Shown here in pieces: positions 11,037-22,600 of a DNA stretch of 64,000 nucleotides (position 1 is its first letter; every line of letters begins with the position of its first letter). Source of the DNA: Exophiala sp. HKRS030. Lineage: Eukaryota; Ascomycota; Eurotiomycetes; Chaetothyriales; Herpotrichiellaceae. A model generated the notes under the pieces. It was not told the origin of the DNA, made no database searches, and worked only from the letters and a program-made list of their open reading frames with translations. A program made the translations under genes and the position numbers. The stretch covers positions 1 through 64,000 of the forward strand of contig JAHWDD010000008.1 in assembly GCA_023897205.1 (NCBI GenBank), in the 5' to 3' direction.

Positions 11037-12961
11037 GATTAACGACAGCCTGTCCTAAGGAACGTCAGCACGAATGCACATTTAGGAGAGAAGCGCAGAA
11101 AAAGCTTCAGCTGGGAAATGATACCCATCGTTAATAAGCTTGGGCATTCGGGGCTCAAGGCACTCTCTACCCATTGTCTCCCGACTCCAGAATCCTCCAA
11201 GAATAGCGAAGCCGGCTGCTGATCATTTCCGAACGCCTTACGCGGCCATCGTTCCGGCTTTAAAGTTAATCACGTAATGAAGTAGTAAACGCTGCAAACA
11301 AGGGACGTCTGGGCAGCTGCATGCTCAACGTAGCGAAACTGATGCGGCAATCTTCCTGCTCCGTACATACAGACGAGATTGCCCCGATGTAGCAAGTATT
11401 TTAGACATTCGGCAAAGGGTTGTGCCAGTTCGACACTGGAACATATCAAAGCATAAATAGTGCGTGCCGGTTTTAGTCTCGTTTGATTGAAGTTTGCTTT
11501 GCGCCTCGTAAAATTGAGACATGTTGTCGTAGACCTGCCTGTTGGATGCCACCTACTTGCTCAGGTCACGGATAATTGTCTTGTATAAACAGTATATGGT
11601 CGTGATGGGTGCGGGTGCAGGTCTCCAGGGAAAATAGAGCTTCTAGTAGATACTGAAGAACTGTGGATATCTTGCCAGAAACGATTGGCACAAAAGGCAT
11701 GATTCTTGCTAACTCCGACAAAGCGTTCCAGGGCCCTACCATCTTACAGGGAGTCTTCCATTCCGTTCCTTGCACCAGTTGGAGACTGCACAAACTCCCG
11801 GGCCTCCTTGACTCGAGAGGGGGCCATTTGTCATTCGTGCGCAGATCAGGCCTCATGGAGTATAAGTAGTGAGACTCGCTCCGTTGGGGGTGAAAAGCTT
11901 GTTCGGTTTAAGCGGAGAACGTCCCCTGTCCTTGTTCCCGCCCCCAAAAGCTGAACTCTGCTTTCAGCCGGCCCTACTCGTCTCTAGATAAGCCTCTTGG
12001 GATATAGGGCGAATCAGATCACGCGGCCAAACATGTAAGAGCAAAAGTGGAAGCACTCAATTCGTGTCACTGTTTCGCGCCATAAGGCCATTTCCGACTG
12101 GCCTGCTGTTGGAGCGCTACCAATTATTGCTCTGCTGGTGGCGTCTTGCTTGTGGTCTCATGCTTGTCCACATCTGGCCATTAACCTGAGAATTGAAATT
12201 TGGCTGAAACGCTAGAGCAGCTGAGGGTTGCAACAGCGGATACTGTGCATATCAAAAAGTATAGCCCTCTTTCTGGAGCACAACCTGCACACCTCCCGAT
12301 CAGAAGCTGTACACGACCAGTTGTCATGCTACTATTTTGGAAATTGGCCGCGTCCTTGTTGTCATAGAGTCACTAGAAGCCATGTTCTTGGACGGGCGTC
12401 AATTTATGTCAACAATGAGCTCTGCCACGCGGCCTCGAACGTTACAGAGGTGCCTGACGGGCCAATGAAGTCCAAGGTTCTTTACATAACGGCAGTATGC
12501 TCACACGGCGACAAGGGGGCAAACCATCTTGAGAGCAAGATCCATTCTGCGGTTGCAGACTAGCCTACGCAGCGTGGGATCGATTGGATGTGAAGAGGCA
12601 GGTTGAGAAAGGCGAGCTGTATTTCTTCATTCCCTTACCCAAGGCCCTCTATGGCTCGAAGACATTCCATATCCACAAGGCGTCGTCGGAAGTAATCACC
12701 CGAATTGGGCTTGCCATGAGTGCAGTGTAGATCCCGGGAGCCGGCTCACGCTGTGGTAACGGCATCTTGCCGGCCGAAACACCTTGCGTCCTAAATCCTT
12801 GTCAGTTGATCTGGTACCCGAGCGGCATTCGCAAATATTCTCACTCTCCTTCCAGAGTTCGGACCTTCATGAACCACAGCATTTATTCCCCTCGGATTTT
12901 TCCGGCCTGTGCTATAAATCGCTTTGTCTCTGACTTCCTCGATCTTGTCAAATATCTCACG
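11037..12961. other. 1.9-kb region without recognised genes
   Basis: Contains the presumed promoter of the LtrA gene at its left end and of the SDR fragment at its right end. Short frames (for example 12228-12563) show no family features. A TATA-like tataaat lies at 12913-12919, about 45 bp before the SDR ATG. Confidence 0.45.
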
Positions 12962-13196
12962 ATGGCTTCCTATCTCATTACCGGATGTTCTCGAGGACTA
13001 GGTCTGAAGCTGGTGCAGAAACTGTTGGAAAAGCCGTCGTCCTCTGTTGAAACAATATTTGCAACGGCACGTAGTGAGCAACCATCACAACTACTTCAAG
13101 ATGTTATCAGTGTTGATCCTAGTCGCGTCAAATATGTTCGGCTTGACGTAGAGGACCCAGCAAGTATCGAATTGGCCCTCGCGCAAGTCCAGTCAG
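12962..13196 (+). pseudogene. Truncated short-chain dehydrogenase/reductase (N-terminal Rossmann part only)
   Basis: The ATG at 12962 starts LITGCSRGLGLKLVQKLLE, a clear SDR cofactor-binding loop (TGxxxGxG), and continues to a LDVEDPASIELALAQV segment, where SDRs bind the adenine ring. The homology stops just before the NNAG motif would be expected, near 13196. The open frame continues to 13321 with unrelated composition, and neither NNAG nor the YxxxK catalytic pair is present. The gene is therefore decapitated at its 3' side by a deletion or recombination, and the product would be inactive. It sits 1.4 kb upstream of a damaged BVMO on the same strand. Confidence 0.75.
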
Positions 13197-13616
13197 AAAG
13201 TCAGCCAGCTCTTTGGGCCAGTCGGACCCTACAGCTGCCGGTCGTCTTCTTTCGCGTCGGTGACCATGCGACCGTTGCAATTCCTTCGTCCTCCGGCTGC
13301 TGGCTCAGCTGTTCAAGGTAACAGCGATATCTTTGGCACTGCTGCTGAAAGCATTCCTGGAAGTATTCCCAGTCTGACGCCTCCCCCAAGCAGCTCTGCG
13401 TATCGAAACCAGGATATTCGCCCTGAGACGTCGATCTCAACTTTCACGACCACTGGAATACCTATTGGCTATGAGGGGATGGACGACGTTTTACGGGAGG
13501 GCACAGGAGAAAACCTGGCCATGGACCGGGACATAGACACTGCCCTGGCGGACGATTATTTGCTGCAAATGATGGAAGACACTCTCCCCGTGTTCGGCAT
13601 CTGGGAAGGCACATAA
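13197..13616 (+). pseudogene. Unidentified ORF fragment abutting the SDR breakpoint
   Basis: A different frame, open across the breakpoint, ends at TAA 13614-13616. It is Ser/Pro/Thr-rich, then acidic (DIDTALADDYLLQMMEDTL). This composition resembles the C-terminal activation tail of fungal Zn2Cys6-type regulators, but no domain is present to prove it. It is probably the 3' end of another gene brought next to the SDR head by a deletion. Confidence 0.35.
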
Positions 13617-14394
13617 AGCGACCATTCACGGCTTTCCACCCACTCATGAACAGACTCGGCCTTGTACTCTCTCTTTATGCAATGTGAATGTCTTGTACTC
13701 TCTCTTTACGCAGTGTGAATGCCATACCAATGTATCAAATTGATGTATTGCTGCAGACATAAATCGGAACCCTCATTCCCTGCTCGCCCCTGCTACTATC
13801 GCCGTCTTTGCGACATGCTAGACGCATCCCTCCTCATTTTCGCAAGTTTCTCCGCGATATGCGCCAAAGTGTCGTTCTTCCCGATCTTCTTGAAGCCATG
13901 GGTTGTTAGGAACGGATGACGGAGACGCACTATTGCTTCCCAGCGTTGCAATGACTTCCGAGCAGCCAAGATAATTCAGCTCCGGAGATTATTTGGGGCC
14001 CGGAAGCCCCAGAAGAGGAGGTGTGGGGCTGCGATTCACCTGCATCGGAACATCCGTGCCCAGAACGCCATCTCTTGCACTGAGAAAGTCCTTCCCACAC
14101 ACCAAATTTACATTCGCGAGCTCCGCATCGGAAATGTTGTAGAGGGCGCTTGGGCGGAGAGATTAGTGTAAGGCAACAAGAGATGGGGTTGCGGGTCGCG
14201 GTGGACCGACTGACCGTCGTCGTTGAACGACATAGGCCTCTTCCTGTGGATATAAGCCTTTCGAGGTTGTTCTATCAATCTACGGAAGTAAAAGTCCTCC
14301 ACTGGCAAATTCCTGAGTCGGCGGATTGATATAAATATCTTACCTCCAAGTCAGGAATACTTCATCAGTAAGATCCTTCTGTACCTCTCAAGAC
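13617..14394. promoter_or_regulatory. 5' flank of the damaged BVMO with a TATA-like box
   Basis: A tataaata element at 14330-14337 lies about 60 bp before the ATG at 14395. The remainder holds two near-identical short stretches around 13665-13715 (tgtactctctcttta with the following gcagtgtgaatg) and no gene. Confidence 0.4.
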
Positions 14395-16216
14395 ATGGGG
14401 CCTTCTCCCTCGACAAATGGAGTTCACTCTGATCCAACACCGTCTCAGGCGCAGTCGTCGTGGGTTCCAGTCAACGAACAACCAGCTTTTAAGCCGCGGA
14501 GACTGAAATTGATTTGCATTGGCGCAGGCTTTTCCGGCCTTCTGCTCGCCTACAAACACAAATACGAGAAGGGCTTGAAGGAATTCATCGATCCAACCAT
14601 ATACGAGAAGAATCACGATGTCGGAGGGACGTGGCTAGAGAACCGATACCCTGGCGCGGCGTGCGATGTAAGTTCATCTCGGTACTACACATCTCATTCG
14701 GGATGCGACAATAACACGTCAATTCTAGGTTCCCGCCCACATTTATACTTTTCCATTTGAACCCAACCCAGATTGGAGTTCCTTCTACGCCGAAGGCCCG
14801 GAGATTTGGGAATATATCAAACGGACGACAGTCAGGTACAAATTGGACGAGCCAGTACAGTTCAACTCTAAGGTGATTAAAGCGCTTGGGATCAGCCCTC
14901 CGGCAAGTGGAAGTTAAAGATTGAGAGACAAGGCGAGGCTATTGAGAACGAGTGCGACATCCTTGTCAATGGCTCCGGCATCCTCAACAAGTGGCAGTGG
15001 CCGAAGATCGCCGGCATCGACACATATCAAGGCAAACTAATCCACAGCGCTCATTGGGACCAAAATTTAGACTGGAAGGGCAAACGAGTCGCGATCATCG
15101 GCAACGGATCGTCGGCCATACAGATCCTACCTCGGATGCAGAAGGACGCAGCTCATATCACCACTTATATCCGTAGCCCGACGTGGGTTACCAGCAATTT
15201 CCTCTCCCATTTGACTAAAGCTGGCGGTAACTTTCAATACGAAGAAGAGGAAAAGCGCAAGTTTCGCGAAAATCCCGAAGAGTTTCTCGAGTACCGAAAG
15301 CTTCTCGAGCATCATCTCAACATGTTCTTCGTTACTCTGCTCAAGGACTCGCCTCAACAGGCCGAAGCGTACAAGATTTTCAAGCAGCAAATGGAACAGA
15401 GGCTGGAAAATGACGAGCTCCTTTGCTCCAGACTCATCCCGAGCTGGCATGTAGGTTGCCGGCGATCACCCCGGGAGAAGGGTACCTCGAAGCTCTCCGC
15501 AAGAACAACGTGGAGATCATCTTCGATGAACTCGAAACCTTCACCACTAGCGGAATCAAGACCAAGGCCAACGAGCAAGTCTTTGACATCGTCATCTGCG
15601 CGACGGGCTTCGACGTCAGCTTTTCTCCCTACTGGGAGCTGACCGGAGTCGACGGTATCTCTCTCGCAGACCAGTGGAAGGACACACCGGAGTCATACCT
15701 CGGTATCTGCGCCGCCAACATGCCCAACTATTTCATCTTCAACGGCCCCAACTGCCCCGTGAGCCATGGAAGCCTCTTGGCGGTGATGGACTCGATTGCC
15801 GACTACATTCTCAATTGGTGCAAGAAGATCGCCACCCAAGACATCAAGTGAGATTCCTTGCCATCGCAACGTTCGACATCACCTGCTAACCTGTGGTCTG
15901 ATTTAGATCCGTCCTCGTCAAGCCAGACGTCGTCATGGAGTATAATGCGTACAGTCAGGAATTCCTCAAACGGACCGTGTGGACGAGTGGCTGTCGGTCC
16001 TGGTACAAAAACGGCAAAGACGAGGGGAGGGTCACGGCCATGTATCCCGGGAGTGTCCTGCACTACAAGGAAATGTTGGAGAGCTTCCGCACAGAAGACT
16101 TCAACTACGAGTACGGGAGCCCCAATCGTTTCCGATTCATGGGTAATGGTTTTACCGTTCACGAGACGAATGGCGGGGATCTTGGGTACTATCTTAAACA
16201 TCAATCTTCAGCTTAG
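14395..16216 (+). pseudogene. Baeyer-Villiger monooxygenase (FAD/NADPH), two single-base frameshifts
   Basis: Exon 1 is 14395-14667, with a 61-bp intron to 14728 and a second intron at 15848-15906. The last exon ends at 16216. The FAD loop ICIGAGFSGLL, the GGTWLENRYPGAACD motif, a BVMO fingerprint reading YQGKLIHSAHWD and the NADPH loop IIGNGSSAIQ are all present. The frame is lost near 14886-14890 (before WDQPSGKWKL) and again near 15463-15466 (between VGCRR and TPGEGYLEAL). Each break is corrected by one extra base and neither can be an intron. Otherwise the gene is well preserved, so the damage is recent or an assembly error. Such enzymes insert oxygen next to a ketone to make an ester or lactone. 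A TATA-like box precedes the start. Confidence 0.85.
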
Positions 16217-16616
16217 TCAAAAAACACCACACCAAGCTCAGAAACAAAATTTTCGAAAATGCGTAGATTTCTCGATCTTTCTAGCAGACCAACGTTATAT
16301 TAGGCTATTATCATGATTAACGCGTCTAAAACGTGTAATTTCGTAGCAATAGCGCCGAGGTAGCCGTCGGGGATTCCGTAGGTGAGCGATGTCTATTGAC
16401 CTTGTTGAAGACTCAGTTAAGATGCCCTCCGATGTGGGATGACAGGGAGAAGGATTAGTCATTTCTTGGTCATCATTGTAAATACATTTTCGGAATCTCC
16501 CTCTGAGAGTGTGTATATATATGTGCAGGACGAAGCCATGATTGTGAAGATAATAATAACGAGTTAATGAAGAAAAATCAGGAGCCCGAGCATAATCTCA
16601 TATCCTTAACAGATCT
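16217..16616. other. Intergenic, AT-rich
   Basis: 3' flank of the BVMO with a short tgtatatatat run near 16512. No ORF. Confidence 0.4.
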
Positions 16617-17673
16617 TCAGTCGACAACATAAAGAATCGGTTCCTGGATGACGAGTACTACGCTACCAAAGACTACAATATCTCCGACATTGAGGTTCCC
16701 ATGGCAACTGGGGTGGCATCTTATTGCACCTCTGCGGCAACGTTGAAGGCTGGATGAACGCTAACTCCAAGTATACGTATCTACGGTTTGTCACTGGTCG
16801 ACATGACTTACCCTCCTACACCAAAGAATGCGCAGATATGCAACGTAACTTCCTCGATACCCCCCTTAAAGGAAATGATCCTTTAGGCTGTTCAGGGGAG
16901 AACAATCTACGGTATGACACAAGGTCCAGATGGGAGATGTTGGGTACAATAACGCGGCCTGCCGAGACTGCTTGCCTAACGAAATACGACACTCAATGGT
17001 CTATCCTTAGTACAAAATACACTAAATACTACTTAACTTTATCCCAGGGTCTGCAAGACAAACCAAGTTAAGAAGAAGGCAAGCTCTCTTACGATGCTCT
17101 CGGAGATCTAAAGAACTAGCAACTAGCCTAATTCATCAGCGTGCCTTTCGCAGAAGAAACCGAGTTCGCAAGTCATGTCGTGGCACATCTAAACGTGCCC
17201 GCCACTGCTGGTGAAGAATCGATAATAAAGTCAAGCGATATCGACCTCTTCTTGACTATCCGACGCTTAAATGCCGAGAGTAAGAAGATTCTCTATATCG
17301 GCACATTCGGGGACCCGGTCCCAATCAGCAAGGGATGTCTTCGGGTCGGTCTGCGAAAGGTCAACGGAAAGAGTCTCAGACATCAAAATCCATGGCACCC
17401 ACACGGAGAGGATCTGTCCACTGATTACTCTCCACTGGTCCCTGGCGAGGTGTACCATGTGGATGTCGAGATCTGGCCGACAAACGTGGTCATGTCGCCC
17501 GGTGATCGTCTCTCTTGACCTCGGGTGACACCCAAGGTGCTGGATTGCTCGAGCACAATTCAAAGGACGACAGGAGTGAGGAGATGTTTGCCGGGAACAA
17601 CCATGTTCACTTTGGGAAAGACTGTGAGAATTGGTTGTTGATGCCTTTGGTTCTGACGAAGAAGAATGCATGA
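16617..17673 (+). pseudogene. CocE/NonD-type hydrolase, C-terminal half only, several frameshifts
   Basis: Successive pieces in different frames match the second half of fungal CocE/NonD esterases in order. They are FLDDEYYATKDYN (about 16645), HLCGNVEGWMNANS with YLRFVTGRHDLP (about 16725-16815), GDVGYNNAA (about 16935), TKYTKYYLT (about 17020), the jelly-roll C-terminal domain LRVGLRKVNGKS with VDVEIWPTNVVMSPGDRL (17340-17515), and GDTQGAGLLEHNS to NWLLMPLVL ending at TGA 17671. At least four frame changes separate them. The first half of the enzyme, with the catalytic serine, is absent. A dead gene. Its place right after a BVMO suggests it once hydrolysed the ester or lactone product (inference). 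Confidence 0.7.
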
Positions 17674-19653
17674 GAAGTCCAAAAGTGAGATACTATCTAG
17701 ATGATATCTACCAAGAGTGTAGTGAATATAGATTTGGTTTGATTTGGTTTGACCAAAGAAGTACCGTACATCGTGAAGACTGTTTCTGTGCTACAGGCTG
17801 TCTGGTGACCATCTCGGACCAAGTTACCATTCTTCTCCAACTTGATATCTCATGATTTGATCATTCCATCTCCCAGCCGTTGCACACCACAATCCATTGA
17901 TATTCTAAATTTAATTGTGATTGGTTTTCCAGTGCTGAATTCCTCTTTTTTTAACATTCACTCACCCCCAATAGCCACACTCCCCTAAACATGATCACCA
18001 CGACACGACGGCACTCTCGACGGCGTCGTGCCCCGCGGCTCGATCAGACACTCGATGCGTCCGACTTAATTCTCGATAAGGCGGCATCCTCCTCCCATCC
18101 CGAAGGCTATTCTCTGTCTCCGTCTGCATTTCTTCTCGTGTCAGGCTCTCTCGACGCTTGCGAAGTTGGCCGTTGCTGGGGTTGTTGGGAAGATTCGTTC
18201 TCAGCCTCTTTCCTTCCGCTCTCATGGAGATTGTAGACACGAAGACTTCACGCAGGATGGTGGGTTCCAACACTGTTTCATGATTCACCGGAGATTGATC
18301 ATGTACGGAGTAAAGGCTCTGGATTTGAGAGGGTTTGTATGTGTAACGAGTGCACCCAAAAAAGGTCACACCGGGCGCAGTCCAAACACTTTCTACCTCG
18401 TACGAGCAAGACAAGGTACGACTCCATGGGTGGACATCAAGCAAGTTTTCTGCAGCTCGTCAATGGCAGTTTCATCAGCCAAGATGATGTTGAGGACGGG
18501 ACTTCTGGATCAATTCCAGCCGGCCTCGCCCGCGACAATATAATACACCGGCGTAGACGAGTGTTCATTAATAAACAGAAACACAGGAGGGCCGGGAAGA
18601 GTTGGATCCCAGGTCACGTGATGCTCGCTGCAGGCAGCATCACAACTAGTGGCAACTGCCTACCAGGCGGTTGCTGCACTAGCCAGTGCCGTATGGCTAT
18701 AAGTAACTTCCGTACCCTCATAGGTAGTTCCAAACATCATCACACTTGTTCTCACTTCAGGGTTTCTACTGGAAAGGTCTGACAAGTGCACAGATACAGG
18801 ACGATTATTAGAACTATAGATATAGGGGTACTGCGCTGGAGCCAAAGCAGGAAGCCATTCTGGGCAAGGACTGCTTGTCTTCGTGGAAGCGAGAGGGTGG
18901 GAACGCCTGTATTTATAGCTGGACGCTGCATAACTGCCCTAGGGCGGTTGGGACAGACTATGAATCAATCAATCAATCAATCGAGTCCATATTCGTATTC
19001 ACATTTATTCGCCAAGACTTATTCATATTCGTCTTTATTCGTGAATATTCACATTATTCGTATTCATTTCGGAGCCCTAATGCGGAATGATTCCATGAGA
19101 CTTCATGAATGTCATGCATGATAGTTGGTTGAGCCTCATATCACAACAAAGCTTACCTCTAAAGATGCCGCACTCCATTGATCCGCAGAATAAACAGTCT
19201 TTGGGCCAGGTCGCAGTGTTGTTGGGAATGACTACGCGGCCAGTTCTGCATGATATCGCCGGACGACGTCAACAAGTAGACTAATTACATTCTCTGGTCA
19301 AGACTCCAACCTACTATAACGTCGAGACAACCGATTTTCTCGCTCCTGCTGCGGACGGATGTCAGAAACCAATTCGTCGCTTCGCGAAAAAGGGGACAAA
19401 AGAGTTCCGAGCCCGACGGCGAAGAAGTCATAGCGGAACCATCATTCCAACTTCTCAAGCACATTCCTTCGGCCATAAGCTCAACCAGGAGGTGTATTGA
19501 CAGGCTGCTCTGTTCGGCGCAAATGAGTAACGACTGATCTCTCACAGGACGAAATCGCCGTGAAGAGCGCTGGTTCAACCCTGCAACTCGTAGGCTCAGC
19601 CGCCCGCAAGACTGCCCGCGAGACTCCTACAAGTCACAATAGCGACCCGCTAC
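17674..19653. other. 2-kb region without genes
   Basis: Several short overlapping frames, none recognisable. It contains an (AATC)n microsatellite at 18962-18982 and a run of attcgtattc/attcatattc-like units at about 18985-19070. It is the 3' flank of the recombinase-like gene. Confidence 0.5.
18962..18982. repeat. (AATC)n microsatellite
   Basis: About five tandem aatc units, followed directly by an irregular attcrtattc-rich tract to about 19070. Confidence 0.8.
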
Positions 19654-22600
19654 TCAATTCAAAGGTCTCCCTCTCCGTCGCATATGCTCTAGACCTGGGT
19701 CGATACTGTTCTCGGTCGATGTTGCTGCATTATCACGGCATGGGTCTTGTTCGGTATCAGTGACCGGTCGCCCGTAAGATTCAACGTGTCCATCGTCCGA
19801 GATTGATACACATGACAATGAAGGAGAGCGGAGATACTGATCGAAATCATTGGTGTCTGCTGATGGAGATAAAAATTCCGGGAAAGTTTCAGTGCTTGTC
19901 GTCTCGCCAGCATGACCACTAGGAATGGGAAAACTGATGAGAGAGATGGCTGAAGAAAGTCCCACAGAGATGTCCGACAATAAGGGATCATCATGAGCTT
20001 TCATCTGCCAACGCTGCTCAAGCGGAATCACACTCGAATCGTGCTGAAACTCCGCTTCATCGAGAGGAGATGTGGCCGAACACTCTGGCCATTGGGGGAC
20101 GGGTCGTTCCCAGCAACGTTCGACCAGAGAGTCGGGTGAATCGAGAATTGACAGCACTCGAGGGGAAATTGTTGGACCCCTGGGGGAAACCTTCCTTCGT
20201 AAGCCGACATGGGTAGATGACGAGCTTCTCGGTTGAATCGATGATGAGACACACCCCGGAGCAAGTCCTGAAGGATCATCTCTGTCGGAGATATTCCACT
20301 TGCGGGTCACCTGGTCTTTAGAACTAACGGACTCGTCCTGGTTAGGCTGATCGCTCAGACTCACGCTGGCAGCTTTACGGTCTCGTTGTCGGGATCGCAC
20401 TTGGCTCAGACAATGGTCGTCGACAGGAGAATACCGGCAAGGCTGGGGAAGGTCTCGAATGCCACGAGGTCTCCCTCTGGGCCTCCCTCTGGGCCTCCCT
20501 CTGGGCCTCCCTCTGGGCCTCGCTCTCGTTTTCCCAGTAGGCTGTGTTTTCTCCCGCTTCTTAGACGGATGCTTCTTCGGCAAAGGCACCACTGCCCCTC
20601 CCTGGGTACGCCGGGTCGAGATATGTCCTTGGACAATTGCAGGAGAATGATGTCCCTCTTCTTCCCTGGTCCACCAATTGGCCGGTAGGGGCGGGATCTC
20701 GACGACAATGTTGTTCTGCCGCTTGCGGCCTGCTACCTCCGAGAGCTCGGATAGTTTCGTTTTCTTTCTGGCAAAAGCGGAAGAAGAATCCGAGATCTGT
20801 CTTTTCTTTCCATTTTCTTGATCGGATTGGAGGGGGATCACGACAGCGCGAACTGTTTGCCGCCTGGTGTCATAATCTCCTGCTCGAGATGGGGTTGTGC
20901 TGTCTGATCCGCGCGAGAAAACATCGTCTTGACAGTTGACTCCCGATCCTGAACGATTCTGGGGTGCTCTTGTGTCTTTAGACATGACCTCCGAGTGTAG
21001 CGTCGCCTCTGGAGGAGGCCTATCATCCATGAAGGGCATCTCATTGTAGTTTGCTATCCATGCTCCCACCGAATCTTCCTCGTCGGAGTCGTGTGCTTCA
21101 ACGCGCTTGCCTTCTGTTACCTCTGAAGGCGGGCCTGTATTGCTTGGAATTTTCAACTTGTAAGTCGATCCCCGATTGGTCTGATCCTCGAGTTGTTGCT
21201 TCATAGAGGCTGAGGTTCGGTGTATAAAGCCATCATCTCCCTTCGGACGGGTTGTACTTTTTCTTTTGGAAGCATACCGATTTACTCGCTTCTTTTGTCC
21301 TTCTTCGTGAGTCGATTGGTCTCGTTTCACCTGCTCTCTTTCTGCGACAGTGAAAGGGATCTGGTGGATGTCTGCGAGGTGTTCAAAGAGCTCCTCCCAA
21401 GATGTCTGTGCCGCAAGATTGGTGCAGCGTGGATGGGAACAAGCCCACCGCCCACGCTCGCGGAGGCTCATGTGATGACGAACATGCATTTTCCACTCGC
21501 TCACGTTCGTGTACTGCCGGAACCTAACTTCGGGGTCGGCAGTCTTGTCACCGAGGCATTCTGGGCAGAATCCCGGCCGCAGGAGGGTATGGCGAAACTG
21601 CGCAATGTTGCATTTCAGCGGCAGAGGACGCATTTCCTCACTGGGTTGGAGATGTTCCACCGCGTGATGTTTCCAAGAGGCCAGACTGCCGAACCACCTG
21701 GAGCATGGGAAACAGAATTCTTGAAATTGCCCGACTTTCTTGGCCGCTGCCTTACGGCATCGGTACACGTGTGACCACCATGTAGATGGGTTACACCTGC
21801 TATACAAACGTTAGTGGCATTCATTAGTCGTTGACAGTGGCAATCCGGCCACGTACCCAATGCGCTGTTGATGGCAAGTGTCGCATACGTCGAAAGAACT
21901 GTTGAGCCCCCGGCAGTACGTTTGCGACTTCTTCGTCTGGAGCAGTCGGACCAGATCGTCCATGATCATCATCCCGATCCGGTCACGGAGACTTCCTTCC
22001 TTGAATAAGTTCTCGGCTAGCCGATCCCGCTCAGGCATCAACTTCCTCGTGTAGACAAAGTCCGACTCGTAGAGAAAATCATCAGATATCATGAACTCTG
22101 CAGGTGGACAGGTCTGGTGATTCCTCAAAGCCCGGTCGCGCGTCTGGCGTTTCTGATCGTAGACTCTCTGTCGCATTTTCATGTCATATCCGCGTTCATC
22201 CACAGGCGGAATTGCCTTCTGGTCAGCCGCAGCCGTCCCAAACTCTTCTTCAAGTTGCTGCCTTCGATAATCAGGCAAAGTCGGCCAATGGTTGTAGTTT
22301 CGACGCAAAGAGTACCCGCGAAAGAGCTCATGGAGCCGTTGGTTTTGACGGTCAAGTTCGAAAAAGGTGGCCTGGCCGTCAACCGTGCTGATCGTGGATT
22401 GGTACGCTGCCGCGTAGGTGCCTTGATTGCGGTGAGCGCCGAATCGCATACGTTCATTGATGGAATATCCATAATCTGGTCGGTCAGCGCCCATGTTTCG
22501 GCCATACGCCGGCAATGTCCGCACTTACTGTCCACTTTAAACAGAGCCTCCCGACGAGATGCGTGAAATGTGAGGCTTTCCCGAAAGCCTGTCCGGTAAC

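Noticed and set aside
20386..20708. Repetitive ORFs on both strands over the 12-bp repeat
   Set aside because: Tandem repeats stay open in several frames. Only the minus frame of the recombinase-like gene is coding.
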